A stretch of DNA of 64,000 bases from G963662905 sp963676725. GTDB lineage: Bacteria > Bacteroidota > Bacteroidia > Bacteroidales > WRLA01. The notes beneath the pieces were generated by a model. That model did no database searches, had not been told where the DNA came from, and saw only the letters and a list, made by a program, of their open reading frames with translations. The stretch's first letter is position 1; every line of letters begins with the position of its first letter. The DNA lies in the NCBI GenBank assembly GCA_963676725.1, contig OY781463.1:4526001-4590000 (forward strand), read 5' to 3'. The position numbers were made by a program, and so were the translations under genes. This document shows positions 8,128 through 16,977 of this stretch, piece by piece.

Positions 8128-9645
8128 ATGGAGAAGAAAATTATAGGTAAAATTGCTCAGATAATCGGACCTGTGGCAGACGTTGTTTTTGAACAGGAGA
8201 AATACATGCCCGATATCTACGATGCCTTAGAGGTTACAAGGGAAAATGGTGAAAAAGTTGTGCTCGAATGTCAGCAGGATATTGGCGAATGTACAATGAG
8301 AACCATCGCAATGGACAGTACAGATGGTTTGAGAAGGGGAATGGAAGCTGTTTCGCTTGGCCATCCAATTTCAATGCCAACAGGAGACGAAATTAAAGGA
8401 CGCCTGTTTAATGTAATCGGTGATCCGATCGATGGTTTGCCCGCAGTAAAGAAGAATCCCAAATATCATATCCATCAAAAACCACCCCGTTTTGATCAAC
8501 TTTCTACCAAAAGTGATATCCTTTTTACAGGTATTAAAGTAATTGATCTTATCGAACCTTACTCAAAAGGGGGAAAAATTGGATTGTTTGGTGGTGCCGG
8601 GGTTGGAAAAACAGTTTTGATTCAGGAGCTTATTAACAATATTGCAATTGGCTATTCAGGAATTTCTGTGTTTGCCGGTGTTGGTGAGCGCACCCGTGAA
8701 GGAAATGATCTTTTGCGCGAAATGATTGAAGCCGGTATTGTAGACTATGGCGAAGAATTTAAGAAAAGCATGGAAGAAGGTGGCTGGGACTTGAGTAAAG
8801 TAGACCTGGAAGCGCTGAAAAATAATTCCAAGCTGAGCATGGTCTTTGGCCAAATGAATGAACCTCCCGGCGCACGTGCTCGAGTTGCACTATCGGGTTT
8901 AACAATGGCGGAGTATTTCCGTGATGGTGATGAGAAATCCGGAGGAAAAGATATTCTCTTCTTTATCGATAATATTTTCCGTTTTACACAAGCCGGTTCA
9001 GAAGTATCTGCCCTGCTCGGACGAATGCCTTCTGCTGTAGGTTATCAGCCTACACTAGCCACCGAAATGGGTTTTATGCAAGAGCGTATCACATCCACAA
9101 AACGAGGATCAGTAACATCGGTTCAAGCTGTTTATGTTCCCGCGGATGACCTTACAGACCCTGCTCCTGCAACAACTTTTGCACACCTCGATGCGACTAC
9201 CGTACTCAGTCGTAAAATTGCATCACTCGGTATTTATCCTGCTGTTGACCCTCTGGATTCTACCTCCCGCATCCTTACCCCTGATATTGTTGGCGTAAAA
9301 CATTATGAAACGGCACAGCGCCTTAAAATGCTGCTCCAGCGCTATAACGAATTGCTTGATATTATTGCTATTCTTGGTATGGACGAACTCTCTGAAGAGG
9401 ATAAACTCGTTGTTCAGCGCGCACGACGTGCTCAACGTTTCCTCTCTCAACCTTTCCATGTTGCCGAACAATTTACCGGGATACCGGGTACTTTTGTGAG
9501 TATTGAAGATACAATCAAAGGATTCAATATGATTATGGACGGTGAAGTGGATCAATACCCGGAAGCTGCATTTAACCTTGTGGGTACAATTGAAGAAGCG
9601 ATTGAAAAAGGAAAGAAAATCCTTGAAGAAAGCACCCGAAAATAA
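8128..9645 (+). CDS. atpD: F1 ATP synthase subunit beta
   Basis: The catalytic subunit of the F1 sector, on the cytoplasmic face of the inner membrane. The Walker A motif GGAGVGKT is at about residues 155-162, followed by GERTREGNDL, the Walker B region ILFFIDNIFRFTQAGSEVSA and ALLGRMPSAVGYQPTLA. Between GNDLLREMIEAG and LSMVFGQMNEPPGAR lies an insertion of roughly 30 residues (DYGEEFKKSMEEGGWDLSKV and following), which makes the protein 505 aa rather than about 465. This insertion is seen in Bacteroidota. The gene is paired only with atpC here, also usual for the phylum; the remaining subunits must lie elsewhere. Confidence 0.97.
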   Translation: MEKKIIGKIAQIIGPVADVVFEQEKYMPDIYDALEVTRENGEKVVLECQQDIGECTMRTIAMDSTDGLRRGMEAVSLGHPISMPTGDEIKGRLFNVIGDPIDGLPAVKKNPKYHIHQKPPRFDQLSTKSDILFTGIKVIDLIEPYSKGGKIGLFGGAGVGKTVLIQELINNIAIGYSGISVFAGVGERTREGNDLLREMIEAGIVDYGEEFKKSMEEGGWDLSKVDLEALKNNSKLSMVFGQMNEPPGARARVALSGLTMAEYFRDGDEKSGGKDILFFIDNIFRFTQAGSEVSALLGRMPSAVGYQPTLATEMGFMQERITSTKRGSVTSVQAVYVPADDLTDPAPATTFAHLDATTVLSRKIASLGIYPAVDPLDSTSRILTPDIVGVKHYETAQRLKMLLQRYNELLDIIAILGMDELSEEDKLVVQRARRAQRFLSQPFHVAEQFTGIPGTFVSIEDTIKGFNMIMDGEVDQYPEAAFNLVGTIEEAIEKGKKILEESTRK

Positions 9646-9653
9646 GCATTATT

Positions 9654-9890
9654 ATGATACTTGAAATTTCTACACCGGATAAAAAAATCTTTCAGGGAGA
9701 AGTGCAGTTAATACAACTCCCAGGCATTGATGGATCTTTTGAAATATTGAACCAGCATGCCGCAATGATTTCTGTCCTTGCCGCAGGGTCGGTGAAAATT
9801 CGGAAAGAAAATCAGGAAGAAGAATTTTTTCGGATAAATGGTGGTGTCATCGAAGTGAAAGATAATAAAGTAGTGATACTTGCAGAATAA
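9654..9890 (+). CDS. atpC: F1 ATP synthase subunit epsilon, short form
   Basis: At 78 aa this is only the N-terminal beta-sandwich of epsilon (MILEISTPDKKIFQGEV, then LPGIDGSFEILNQHAAMIS). The C-terminal helical hairpin, which inhibits ATP hydrolysis in longer epsilon subunits, is absent. The short form is common in Bacteroidota. It starts 8 nt after atpD and is followed at once by a terminator. Confidence 0.95.
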   Translation: MILEISTPDKKIFQGEVQLIQLPGIDGSFEILNQHAAMISVLAAGSVKIRKENQEEEFFRINGGVIEVKDNKVVILAE

Positions 9891-9894
9891 ATCT

Positions 9895-9920
9895 AAGGGA
9901 GATCTTTCTCCCTTTTTTTT
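9895..9920 (+). terminator. Rho-independent terminator of atpDC
   Basis: AAGGGAGA and TCTCCCTT form an 8-bp stem followed by a run of T, directly after the atpC stop codon. Confidence 0.85.
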
Positions 9921-9933
9921 ATCTTATGAATCT

Positions 9934-10590
9934 ATGGTTTTATCCCTTCCTCGTATTAGGTTTATTTTTATTCTTCTGATTCTTGCTTTGGCCTTCAGTT
10001 CTTGTGTTGAAATTGTACAGGAAGTGGAGTTGAACAAAGATGAATCAGGCTCGTTTCAAATACGCTTTGATTATGGCGGAATGCGGCAATTGGCTGCATA
10101 TACGGGGCTCAACGATATGGAACGACGACTTGCTTCAGAATCAAGGAAGCTGGCTTCAGAATATGCTGCGATCCTAAAAAAACAAGAGGGGATAAGCATG
10201 GTGCGTATAGGCAAATCCGGCCGTAAAGGCTATACATCCCTTTCCTTTAAATTTACCAACTATCATGCGTTTAATCGGGCAATTTATGCGCTGGCTGGCC
10301 TTGACAGGGAGAAACCCAATATCATGAAAGTGAAAAATGGTAAAATAACCCTTAGAAACCTTGCTCCCTTTATCCGCCGATACCTAAAGCGCCAAGACGA
10401 CTTACAACTTGATTTGTTTGCGGAATTTGTTCAGATCAAAGAAATATACCGAATGCCCGGAAAAATATCCAAAGCCACCAGAAATCCATATTACGTGCAA
10501 AAAAACTCAGGCTATGTTGAACGTGGATATTCTTTAGATGCCCTGATGCGTGGCAAAGAGAAAAGCGGTATAAAAATCCGTTTTCAATAA
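9934..10590 (+). CDS. Lipoprotein of unknown function, 218 aa
   Basis: The ATG at 9934 gives a typical lipoprotein signal: a basic start, a hydrophobic core and the lipobox AFSSC. After it comes VEIVQEVELNKDESGSFQI, reminiscent of bacterial lipoproteins whose mature part begins with a beta strand and a DGSG-like turn. I cannot place it in a named family. The rest is mixed alpha/beta and basic. It lies after the atpDC terminator and is convergent with the next gene, with only one base between the two stops. Confidence 0.75.
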   Translation: MVLSLPRIRFIFILLILALAFSSCVEIVQEVELNKDESGSFQIRFDYGGMRQLAAYTGLNDMERRLASESRKLASEYAAILKKQEGISMVRIGKSGRKGYTSLSFKFTNYHAFNRAIYALAGLDREKPNIMKVKNGKITLRNLAPFIRRYLKRQDDLQLDLFAEFVQIKEIYRMPGKISKATRNPYYVQKNSGYVERGYSLDALMRGKEKSGIKIRFQ

Positions 10591-10591
10591 G

Positions 10592-11092
10592 TTAATCGGA
10601 AGCCGGAATAGACATATGGCTTTGTACAATATACCATTTTCCATCTCTTTTTTCCAAGACGCCTGTAAAACGAATGCCTTCATAGGTTTTTGCTTCGTCA
10701 TTCGCTGTATAGCTATAATCAATAACTTCTGAAAACCATGCAGTAAGGCATTTTTTGCTTAATTTTATCTGCTGGTCTCGGACAGTGATAAAAACCTCAT
10801 CAAATAAATCATATTGTTCTTTAAAGGCCTTCTGTATTTCTTCCCAGCCTTCAAGTTTTTCATCGCCTGCCGTTCCGAAAATAACAATATCTTCATCAGG
10901 AGCCCAAATTTCCTGTACTTGGCCTAAATCCTGAGATTCCTGAGCAATAACATATTTCTCAAGCAATGTGCCAACTGCATCAATTTCTGCTTGATTATCA
11001 ATCTGGCTTTTCCCTTTATCGCAGCAATCAGTGTTGCAGGATGAAAAAATGAGGACAAGTGCTAATGCGAATAAGCTGCTTACACGTTTCAT
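10592..11092 (-). CDS. NTF2-like (SnoaL/DUF4440-type) lipoprotein
   Basis: The 166-aa product starts with a lipoprotein signal ending FSSC and then a cysteine-rich spot (NTDCCDKGK). The mature part has the cone-shaped NTF2 pattern: a helical start (AVGTLLEKYVIAQESQDLGQ), then the strand EDIVIFGTAG, a GWEEIQKAF helix, and a final KRDGKWYIVQSHMS strand. Many such proteins are calcium/calmodulin-kinase association-like or DUF4440 proteins without known function. The ATG at 11092 was preferred over an upstream start because it places the signal sequence correctly. It lies downstream of tRNA-Phe on the same strand. Confidence 0.8.
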   Translation of the reverse strand: MKRVSSLFALALVLIFSSCNTDCCDKGKSQIDNQAEIDAVGTLLEKYVIAQESQDLGQVQEIWAPDEDIVIFGTAGDEKLEGWEEIQKAFKEQYDLFDEVFITVRDQQIKLSKKCLTAWFSEVIDYSYTANDEAKTYEGIRFTGVLEKRDGKWYIVQSHMSIPASD

Positions 11093-11195
11093 ATCTTGGT
11101 GGTTTTTAGATTTCTTACTCACCAAATATACAAATCATTTTGAAGATGAACAAATATTTCGGATGGATTCGGGATTGATTATTTTATAAAGTCTA

Positions 11196-11238
11196 TTAAA
11201 AAACAAACCCCCTAACAATTGAATCATTGTTAGAGGGT
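11196..11238 (-). terminator. Terminator of tRNA-Phe
   Basis: On the minus strand, CTAACAAT pairs with ATTGTTAG (11226-11233 with 11212-11219), extended by three G-C pairs after one mismatch. A GTTTGTTTTTT tract follows. Confidence 0.75.
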
Positions 11239-11242
11239 TACG

Positions 11243-11315
<73 letters not shown>

Positions 11316-11421
11316 AATCGTTTTTGGAGGTGCAAATGTACAGCTATTTTTTAAATTCCCAAAAAAAAATGAAGTTCGACCAAATATTCTTATCATTTTT
11401 GCATAAAATTTATTCGTTTTT

Positions 11422-12159
11422 ATGAATTTGGTTGTTGATGTAGGAAATACGAATATCAAAATGGCTCTGTTTGACCAAAATTTGCTTACCCGGAAAATGC
11501 AGGTTTTATCAGCTGACCTGATTGAGTTTGAAAGATATTTTAGAAAATTTGCCCCTTATTGTAAAAGGGTGATCCTTTCCGTTGTTGGCGATGGTGAAGG
11601 AGTAAGGGACATCATAAATAGGCTATTCCCTAAATTTGTAGAGTTTACCAAGACAACAGAAACACCTCTTATTAATGATTACCAAAGCCCCGAAACCCTG
11701 GGTTCTGACCGCTTGGCGGCTTGTGTTGGGGCAGCATCCTTATACGATCAGTCAAATATTTTAGTTTTTGATGCAGGAAGTTGCCTGACATGGGATTTTG
11801 TTGAAGATGGAAAAAAATATAAAGGTGGAGGAATTAGCCCCGGAATCGACATGAGGTATCGGGCTCTGCATACTTTTACCAAGCGTTTGCCGTTAATAAG
11901 CGATAAAAGTGATCCGATTCTTTTTGGGAGAACAACTCAAGAGTCTATTATTGCCGGTGTTACAGGAGGTATTTTGGCCGAAGTGGAAGGAATTATTAAC
12001 AGATTTAAAGATGTTTTTCCTGATGTTCAGGTGGTATTTACCGGTGGTGACACGAATTATTTTGATAAAAAGCTAAAAATTAACATCTTTGCACACCCAA
12101 ATTTAGTGCTATTGGGTTTAAATATAATACTGGATTTCAATGCTGAGCAAAAAAACTAA
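11422..12159 (+). CDS. coaX: Type III pantothenate kinase
   Basis: Phosphorylates pantothenate in the first step of coenzyme A synthesis (cytoplasm). The ASKHA-fold phosphate-1 motif is DVGNTNIKMALF (residues 6-17). GSDRLAACVGA and FDAGSCLTWDFV carry the catalytic aspartates, and GGGISPGIDMRYRALH is the substrate loop. VFTGGDTNYF near the end is the adenosine-binding motif. The 245-aa length is normal. The gene overlaps the next one by 20 bp and begins a block of envelope genes whose order is conserved in Bacteroidota. Confidence 0.95.
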   Translation: MNLVVDVGNTNIKMALFDQNLLTRKMQVLSADLIEFERYFRKFAPYCKRVILSVVGDGEGVRDIINRLFPKFVEFTKTTETPLINDYQSPETLGSDRLAACVGAASLYDQSNILVFDAGSCLTWDFVEDGKKYKGGGISPGIDMRYRALHTFTKRLPLISDKSDPILFGRTTQESIIAGVTGGILAEVEGIINRFKDVFPDVQVVFTGGDTNYFDKKLKINIFAHPNLVLLGLNIILDFNAEQKN

Positions 12160-13429
12160 GTGCGTATACGGCCTGTCTTTAATTTTTATTCTCCTTCTTG
12201 GGTATGAAATAAAGGCTCAGAACTCAACAAGCTCTCCATATTCAAGGTTTGGATTGGGCAATATCATGGAGACAACTAATATTCGAAATGCTGCTATGGG
12301 GGGCATTGTAATTGGTACTCGAAGTGCGACTCATTTGAGCCCTCAAAATCCGGCATCATATACTGCTATGGATTCATTGATGTTTGTTTTTGATGCAGCT
12401 CTTTATACCCAAACAGGAACCCTTTCGTCTTCCGGAGTGTCAAATTCATTTTCCAATGCATCGCTGAAGTATCTTACTATGGGTTTCCCTATTACGCATT
12501 GGTGGAAAACAAGTATTGGCCTCTTGCCTTTCAGTAGTGTTGGTTATAATATTTATAGCCTCGAAGAGAATGAGAAACTCGGACAGGTTTATTATTCCTT
12601 TCAAGGTGATGGAGGTTTAAATAACTTTTACTGGGGCAATGGTTTTAAGATTAATGATCATCTTTCCTTAGGTGCCAACATTTATTATATGTTTGGTACG
12701 ATACAGCATCAAAGGATGGCGCACTTCCCTGATAGTGTTTACATCAAAAATACACGTGTTACCGATGATTTTGCTGTTTCCGATTTTAATTACCTCTTTG
12801 GTATTCAATACCATAGACAGATTAGCGGTTTAAATTTTACAGCCGGTGCTACTTTTGGAAATAAAACCGAAATCAGTGGAGATAAAACACGCCTTATTGA
12901 AACCCTTTTCGGAGGCTTCGAAGGAGGCACGGAAATTGGGATTGATACAGTTGAAAATATAATAGAAGAAGATGGCACTATTCAACTTCCAAGTAAGTTT
13001 GGTGTGGGCTTTTCTTTTGAAAAACCGAATAAATGGACGTTTGGCGCGGATTTTGGTATGACTTTCTGGAAGGATTATGAAGCCTTCGGGTCAAACGACT
13101 CCTTAAAAAACACTTATTATGTCGCATTGGGAGCAGAATGGATACCAAGCAATACAAGTGTTTCGGGATATTGGCAAAGAGTAAAATACCGCGTCGGTAT
13201 GAGATATAAAAAAGACTATCTTAGCTTACGCGATCATGGTCTGAATGAGTATATTATTAGCTTTGGGTTTGGTTTGCCTTTGCCCAGGACCAGAACAACA
13301 GTAAATCTTGGTGTTGAGCTCGGTACAAGAGGCACTACTCAAGACGATCTGATTAAAGAGAACTACGTCAAATTCTCTATTGGAATGGCAATATCAGAGT
13401 TTTGGTTTTTTAAAAGGAAATATAACTAA
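12140..13429 (+). CDS. Outer membrane beta-barrel protein
   Basis: The 429-aa protein has a signal peptide (CVYGLSLIFILLLGYEIKAQ) and a mature start NSTSSPYSRFGLGN, then NAAMGG and HLSPQNPASYTAMD. These are hallmarks of the Bacteroidota outer membrane proteins that resemble FadL-type or PorV-like barrels. Alternating hydrophobic strands rich in Tyr, Phe and Gly continue to the C-terminus, which ends in aromatic and charged residues. Substrate unknown. Its start lies inside coaX, which implies translational coupling. Confidence 0.85.
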   Translation: MLSKKTKCVYGLSLIFILLLGYEIKAQNSTSSPYSRFGLGNIMETTNIRNAAMGGIVIGTRSATHLSPQNPASYTAMDSLMFVFDAALYTQTGTLSSSGVSNSFSNASLKYLTMGFPITHWWKTSIGLLPFSSVGYNIYSLEENEKLGQVYYSFQGDGGLNNFYWGNGFKINDHLSLGANIYYMFGTIQHQRMAHFPDSVYIKNTRVTDDFAVSDFNYLFGIQYHRQISGLNFTAGATFGNKTEISGDKTRLIETLFGGFEGGTEIGIDTVENIIEEDGTIQLPSKFGVGFSFEKPNKWTFGADFGMTFWKDYEAFGSNDSLKNTYYVALGAEWIPSNTSVSGYWQRVKYRVGMRYKKDYLSLRDHGLNEYIISFGFGLPLPRTRTTVNLGVELGTRGTTQDDLIKENYVKFSIGMAISEFWFFKRKYN

Positions 13430-13450
13430 GGTCGTTTAAAAATATTTTTT

Positions 13451-13458
13451 TATTTTTG
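13451..13458 (+). promoter_or_regulatory. -7-like element upstream of the TPR gene
   Basis: TATTTTTG matches TAnnTTTG, 47 nt before the start codon. No clear -33 TTG is seen. Confidence 0.3.
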
Positions 13459-13505
13459 TTTGTCTATCAAGGCAATTACATTAAAAACATAACATTGCAC
13501 ATATT

Positions 13506-14897
13506 ATGAAGCATTTAGGGTTTATTTCAGCAGTTGGGGTATTAATTTTGTTTCTTTTTGCCGCGCCATCGTCAAAAGTTCAGGCGCAAAGCGAAGAATC
13601 AAAATATGGAGCAGACAGCGCGACTTGTGTAGAAAAATTATCACTTTACCGCGAGTTTTTTAAACAGTGGAAAAACAGTGGCTATCAAAATACCGCTGTT
13701 AATGATGCATACAGACCATGGAACTGGGTATTTAATAATTGTCCTAAAGCAATGGAATCCATTTATACGGATGGGAATAAAATTATCGAATACCGCATCA
13801 AAAAAGCCAAAGGCAATGATGCAGCGAAAGAAGGCATGATTGATACTCTTCTTTTAACATACTCAAAACGAATCGAAAATTTCCCCAATCATTATCGAAC
13901 CGGAAAATCTCAGGAAGGTTTTATTCTTGGAAGGGAAGGGGTTGATTTATATAAATATCGCCCCAACGATTATGAACAAGTATATAATTTGCTAAAACAA
14001 TCCATCGAATTGGAAGGAAACAAATCGCAAGTGGATGTACTCGTATACTACTTCAGAATGGTTATTAAACTGGCAGAAAACGGGAAAATCGATAAGGCAG
14101 AAATTGTTGATACCTACGATCAACTCTCACAAATCGTTGATGAAAATATTAAAAAGTATGCCTCAAAACCGAAAAAGCTTGCGAATTATGAGACAGCAAA
14201 GAATAATATTGAATTGACTTTTGAGCCATATGCTACTTGCGATGACCTCGTAGCAATTTATCAGAAAAAATTCGATGAAACCCCTGAAGATATTGAGCTA
14301 ATCCAAAAGATTACTAAAGTATTGGATAAAAATGATTGTACCGGTAGCGAGTTGTTTTTTACTGCAACACAAAAATTGCATGAACTGGAGCCAACTCCTG
14401 CATCAGCTTACCTGATGGCACGTATGCTCATAAAAAAGGAAGATTTTGCAACAGCTTCACAATATCTGCTCGAAGCAATCGATCTTTTTGAGGATACAGA
14501 GAAAAAGGCAGATGCTGAATACCTTTTGGCACAAGTCTATTTTAGTGAGAAAAATTATCCGGAAGCCCGTAAGCATGCTCGTGGTGCATTAAAGCTTAGG
14601 CCAAATAATGGAAGTCCTTTGCTGCTTATCGGTGATATGTATGCTGCCAGCTCTGTAAAGTGTGGAAGCAACGACCTTGAGCAAAGCGCAGGTTATTGGG
14701 CCGCAGTTGATAAATATCAGCAGGCACGTAATGTAGATCCTTCTATTGCCGACGAAGCCAACAAGCGTATTGCAACCTATAAAAAGCATTTTCCAAAGAC
14801 AGAAACCATCTTTTTCCACGGAATGAAGGTTGGCGATAAATATCAACTGGGATGCTGGATTAATGAAACCACAGAAATTCGCGCCTCAGATAATTAA
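13506..14897 (+). CDS. Exported TPR-repeat protein
   Basis: A 463-aa protein with a signal peptide (about residues 1-28, ending VQAQ). The mature part is all helical. TPR-type repeats are clearest in the C-terminal half, for example ASAYLMARMLIKKEDFATA, ADAEYLLAQVYFSEKNYPEA and LKLRPNNGSPLLLIGDMYAA. It is probably a periplasmic or outer-membrane scaffold. Cysteines are few. It sits between an outer membrane barrel and lptC, in a gene order conserved across Bacteroidota, so a role in envelope assembly is likely but unproven. Confidence 0.85.
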   Translation: MKHLGFISAVGVLILFLFAAPSSKVQAQSEESKYGADSATCVEKLSLYREFFKQWKNSGYQNTAVNDAYRPWNWVFNNCPKAMESIYTDGNKIIEYRIKKAKGNDAAKEGMIDTLLLTYSKRIENFPNHYRTGKSQEGFILGREGVDLYKYRPNDYEQVYNLLKQSIELEGNKSQVDVLVYYFRMVIKLAENGKIDKAEIVDTYDQLSQIVDENIKKYASKPKKLANYETAKNNIELTFEPYATCDDLVAIYQKKFDETPEDIELIQKITKVLDKNDCTGSELFFTATQKLHELEPTPASAYLMARMLIKKEDFATASQYLLEAIDLFEDTEKKADAEYLLAQVYFSEKNYPEARKHARGALKLRPNNGSPLLLIGDMYAASSVKCGSNDLEQSAGYWAAVDKYQQARNVDPSIADEANKRIATYKKHFPKTETIFFHGMKVGDKYQLGCWINETTEIRASDN

Positions 14898-14930
14898 TCG
14901 CTGATATAATTATTTTATGGCTTTACGACA

Positions 14931-15497
14931 GTGAATAAAAACTATTGGATCGGAAAGAGCATTGCTGTAATTATTATTACGGTGATGCTTTTTGCGTGTA
15001 AAAACGATCTGCAGTCCATTCAGGAACTTAGCGTTCAAGACAGCCTTCCCGGTGAATATATTATTGATGCCGAAATGATATACTCCGATAGTGGTCGCAC
15101 AAAAGTGCTGCTTACAAGCCCGAAAATTATTCGTTATAACGATAAATCACCTCGAATAGAATTCCCCGATGGTTTTATTATCACTTTTTTTAATGATAGC
15201 CTTCAAGAAGAAACCCGCCTGACAGCAAACTATGGGGTCAATTATACGGACGAAAAACGTATGGAAGCAAAAAATGATGTGGTTGTGCTTAATTTGAAGA
15301 AACACGAACAATTAAATACTGAGCACCTAATTTGGGATCAACGGGCAAAAAAAATATATTCTGATGTGTTTGTGAAAATAACAACAAATGATAAAGTGCT
15401 TTTTGGCGAAGGCTTTGAGTCGGATGAAGCCTTTAGAAACCGAAAAATACTAAAACCAAGCGGTACTTTGGAATTAAAACAGGAGGAAGAATACTAG
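14931..15497 (+). CDS. lptC: LPS export protein LptC (lipoprotein form)
   Basis: LptC bridges the LptBFG transporter and the periplasmic LptA in lipopolysaccharide export. The 188-aa product has a lipobox MLFAC, then the YIIDAEMIYSDSGRTKVLL and PRIEFPDGF patterns of the LptC/OstA beta-jellyroll. The start is GTG at 14931. A five-codon frame (ATG at 14917) ends in TGA overlapping this GTG, which may couple translation to upstream ribosomes. The lipid-anchored form replaces the membrane helix of E. coli LptC and is usual in this phylum. Confidence 0.85.
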   Translation: MNKNYWIGKSIAVIIITVMLFACKNDLQSIQELSVQDSLPGEYIIDAEMIYSDSGRTKVLLTSPKIIRYNDKSPRIEFPDGFIITFFNDSLQEETRLTANYGVNYTDEKRMEAKNDVVVLNLKKHEQLNTEHLIWDQRAKKIYSDVFVKITTNDKVLFGEGFESDEAFRNRKILKPSGTLELKQEEEY

Positions 15498-15501
15498 GCT
15501 T

Positions 15502-16770
15502 ATGGAAAATGGGCACATTATTTTTTATATGCTTGTTTTAAGCGCCTTTTTTTCAGGAATGGAAATCGCTTTTATTAGCGCCAATAAACTGAAAATAGAG
15601 CTTGATAAGGGCAGGGGGATTCTTTCCGGAAAAATCCTTTCGGGATTTTTGCGTGCGCCATCACGCTTCATTGGCACTATGCTTTTAGGAAATAATATTG
15701 CTATGGTTATTTATGGTATGGCAATGTCTGCTGTCCTGTCGCCTTGGGTCGATGATCTTCTGGTTTTAGTAAATCTAAACACAGAGTTTTTTATTCTTCT
15801 TGTTAAAACATTGATATCCACTATAATAATTTTAATTTTTGCCGAGTTTATTCCAAAAATTTTATTTCAGATTAATCCCAATACTGCATTAAAAGCTTTA
15901 ATAATTCCTGCCTATATTTTTTATTTTTTGGCCTATCCCATTATTTGGTTTTTTATTGGAACGGCTGAATTGATATTAAAAAAATGGTTCAGACTTCAGT
16001 TTTCTTCCGAAAATATACGCTTCTCACCTGTCGATCTCGATCACTTTGTTCGGGAGTTAAACCCTGATAATGAGACAGGTGTTGATGTTCCTGATGAAAT
16101 TCAAATGTTTCAGAATGTTATTGATTTCCGAAGTGCCCGATTACGCGATTGCATGGTGCCACGTAATGAAATTATTGCTCACGCAGAAGATGACCCTATT
16201 AAAACCATAAAAAACACATTCATAGAAACAGGTCATTCCAAAATCCTTATTTTTAAAGAAAATATTGATAATATTATTGGATATGTGCACTCCTACGATA
16301 TGTTTCGACGCCCATCTACTGTGCGCGAAGTCATTAAGCCGGTGATTATTGTTCCGGAAACAATGCTTGCAAATCGCGTGATGCAGCAATTTATTAGTGA
16401 GCATAAAAGTATTGCTGTTGTTGTAGATGAATTTGGAGGAACAGCAGGAATGCTGACAATGGAAGATATCATTGAAGAGATTTTAGGGGAAATTCATGAT
16501 GAGTTTGATAAGGACATTATGCTCGAAAAAAGAATTAATGAGCATGAATTTGTGTTTTCTGCTCGTCTGGAAATCGATTATTTAAATGAAAAATATAAAC
16601 TCAATCTTCCAGAATCGGAAGACTATGAAACTTTGGCCGGGCTTATTCTCCATTTCCATGAAGATATCCCTAATTTGCAGGAAATCATAGATGTTGGTGT
16701 TTTTTCATTCACAATACTGGAGGCAACGGAATTTAAAATCGAAAAAGTGCGTTTAAAAATTAGTTCATAA
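15502..16770 (+). CDS. CNNM/CBS/CorC-domain membrane protein (hemolysin-type)
   Basis: The 422-aa protein has an N-terminal DUF21/CNNM transmembrane domain (about residues 1-185, four hydrophobic segments, start FSGMEIAFISANKLK). A CBS pair follows (about 205-335, with MVPRNEI and VVVDEFGGTAGMLTMEDIIEEILGEI). The C-terminal CorC_HlyC domain is at about 345-420. Family members move or sense divalent cations such as Mg2+; the related GldE serves in gliding motility. It starts 4 nt after lptC, so the two are co-transcribed. Confidence 0.9.
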   Translation: MENGHIIFYMLVLSAFFSGMEIAFISANKLKIELDKGRGILSGKILSGFLRAPSRFIGTMLLGNNIAMVIYGMAMSAVLSPWVDDLLVLVNLNTEFFILLVKTLISTIIILIFAEFIPKILFQINPNTALKALIIPAYIFYFLAYPIIWFFIGTAELILKKWFRLQFSSENIRFSPVDLDHFVRELNPDNETGVDVPDEIQMFQNVIDFRSARLRDCMVPRNEIIAHAEDDPIKTIKNTFIETGHSKILIFKENIDNIIGYVHSYDMFRRPSTVREVIKPVIIVPETMLANRVMQQFISEHKSIAVVVDEFGGTAGMLTMEDIIEEILGEIHDEFDKDIMLEKRINEHEFVFSARLEIDYLNEKYKLNLPESEDYETLAGLILHFHEDIPNLQEIIDVGVFSFTILEATEFKIEKVRLKISS

Positions 16771-16945
16771 TTTTTTTTCGGCCAAAAACACAGAGGTTTT
16801 TCACCGTTTTTCAACAAATTTCTTTTCGCTATTCTCGGCAACAAAAAGCCTTTAGCGAATAATATCCTGATAATTAATTTATTAGTTGATAGGCTGTATT
16901 CGTTTTTCATTTTAAAAAATATTTTTAATGTTTGGGTTTCTGTTG

Positions 16946-16953
16946 TACATTTG
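16946..16953 (+). promoter_or_regulatory. -7-like element upstream of ppiD
   Basis: TACATTTG fits TAnnTTTG, 24 nt before the ATG. No well-spaced -33 TTG. The 16771-16977 gap holds nothing else that I can identify. Confidence 0.4.
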
Positions 16954-16977
16954 CAAACTCAAAAAAAACCGTTAGAA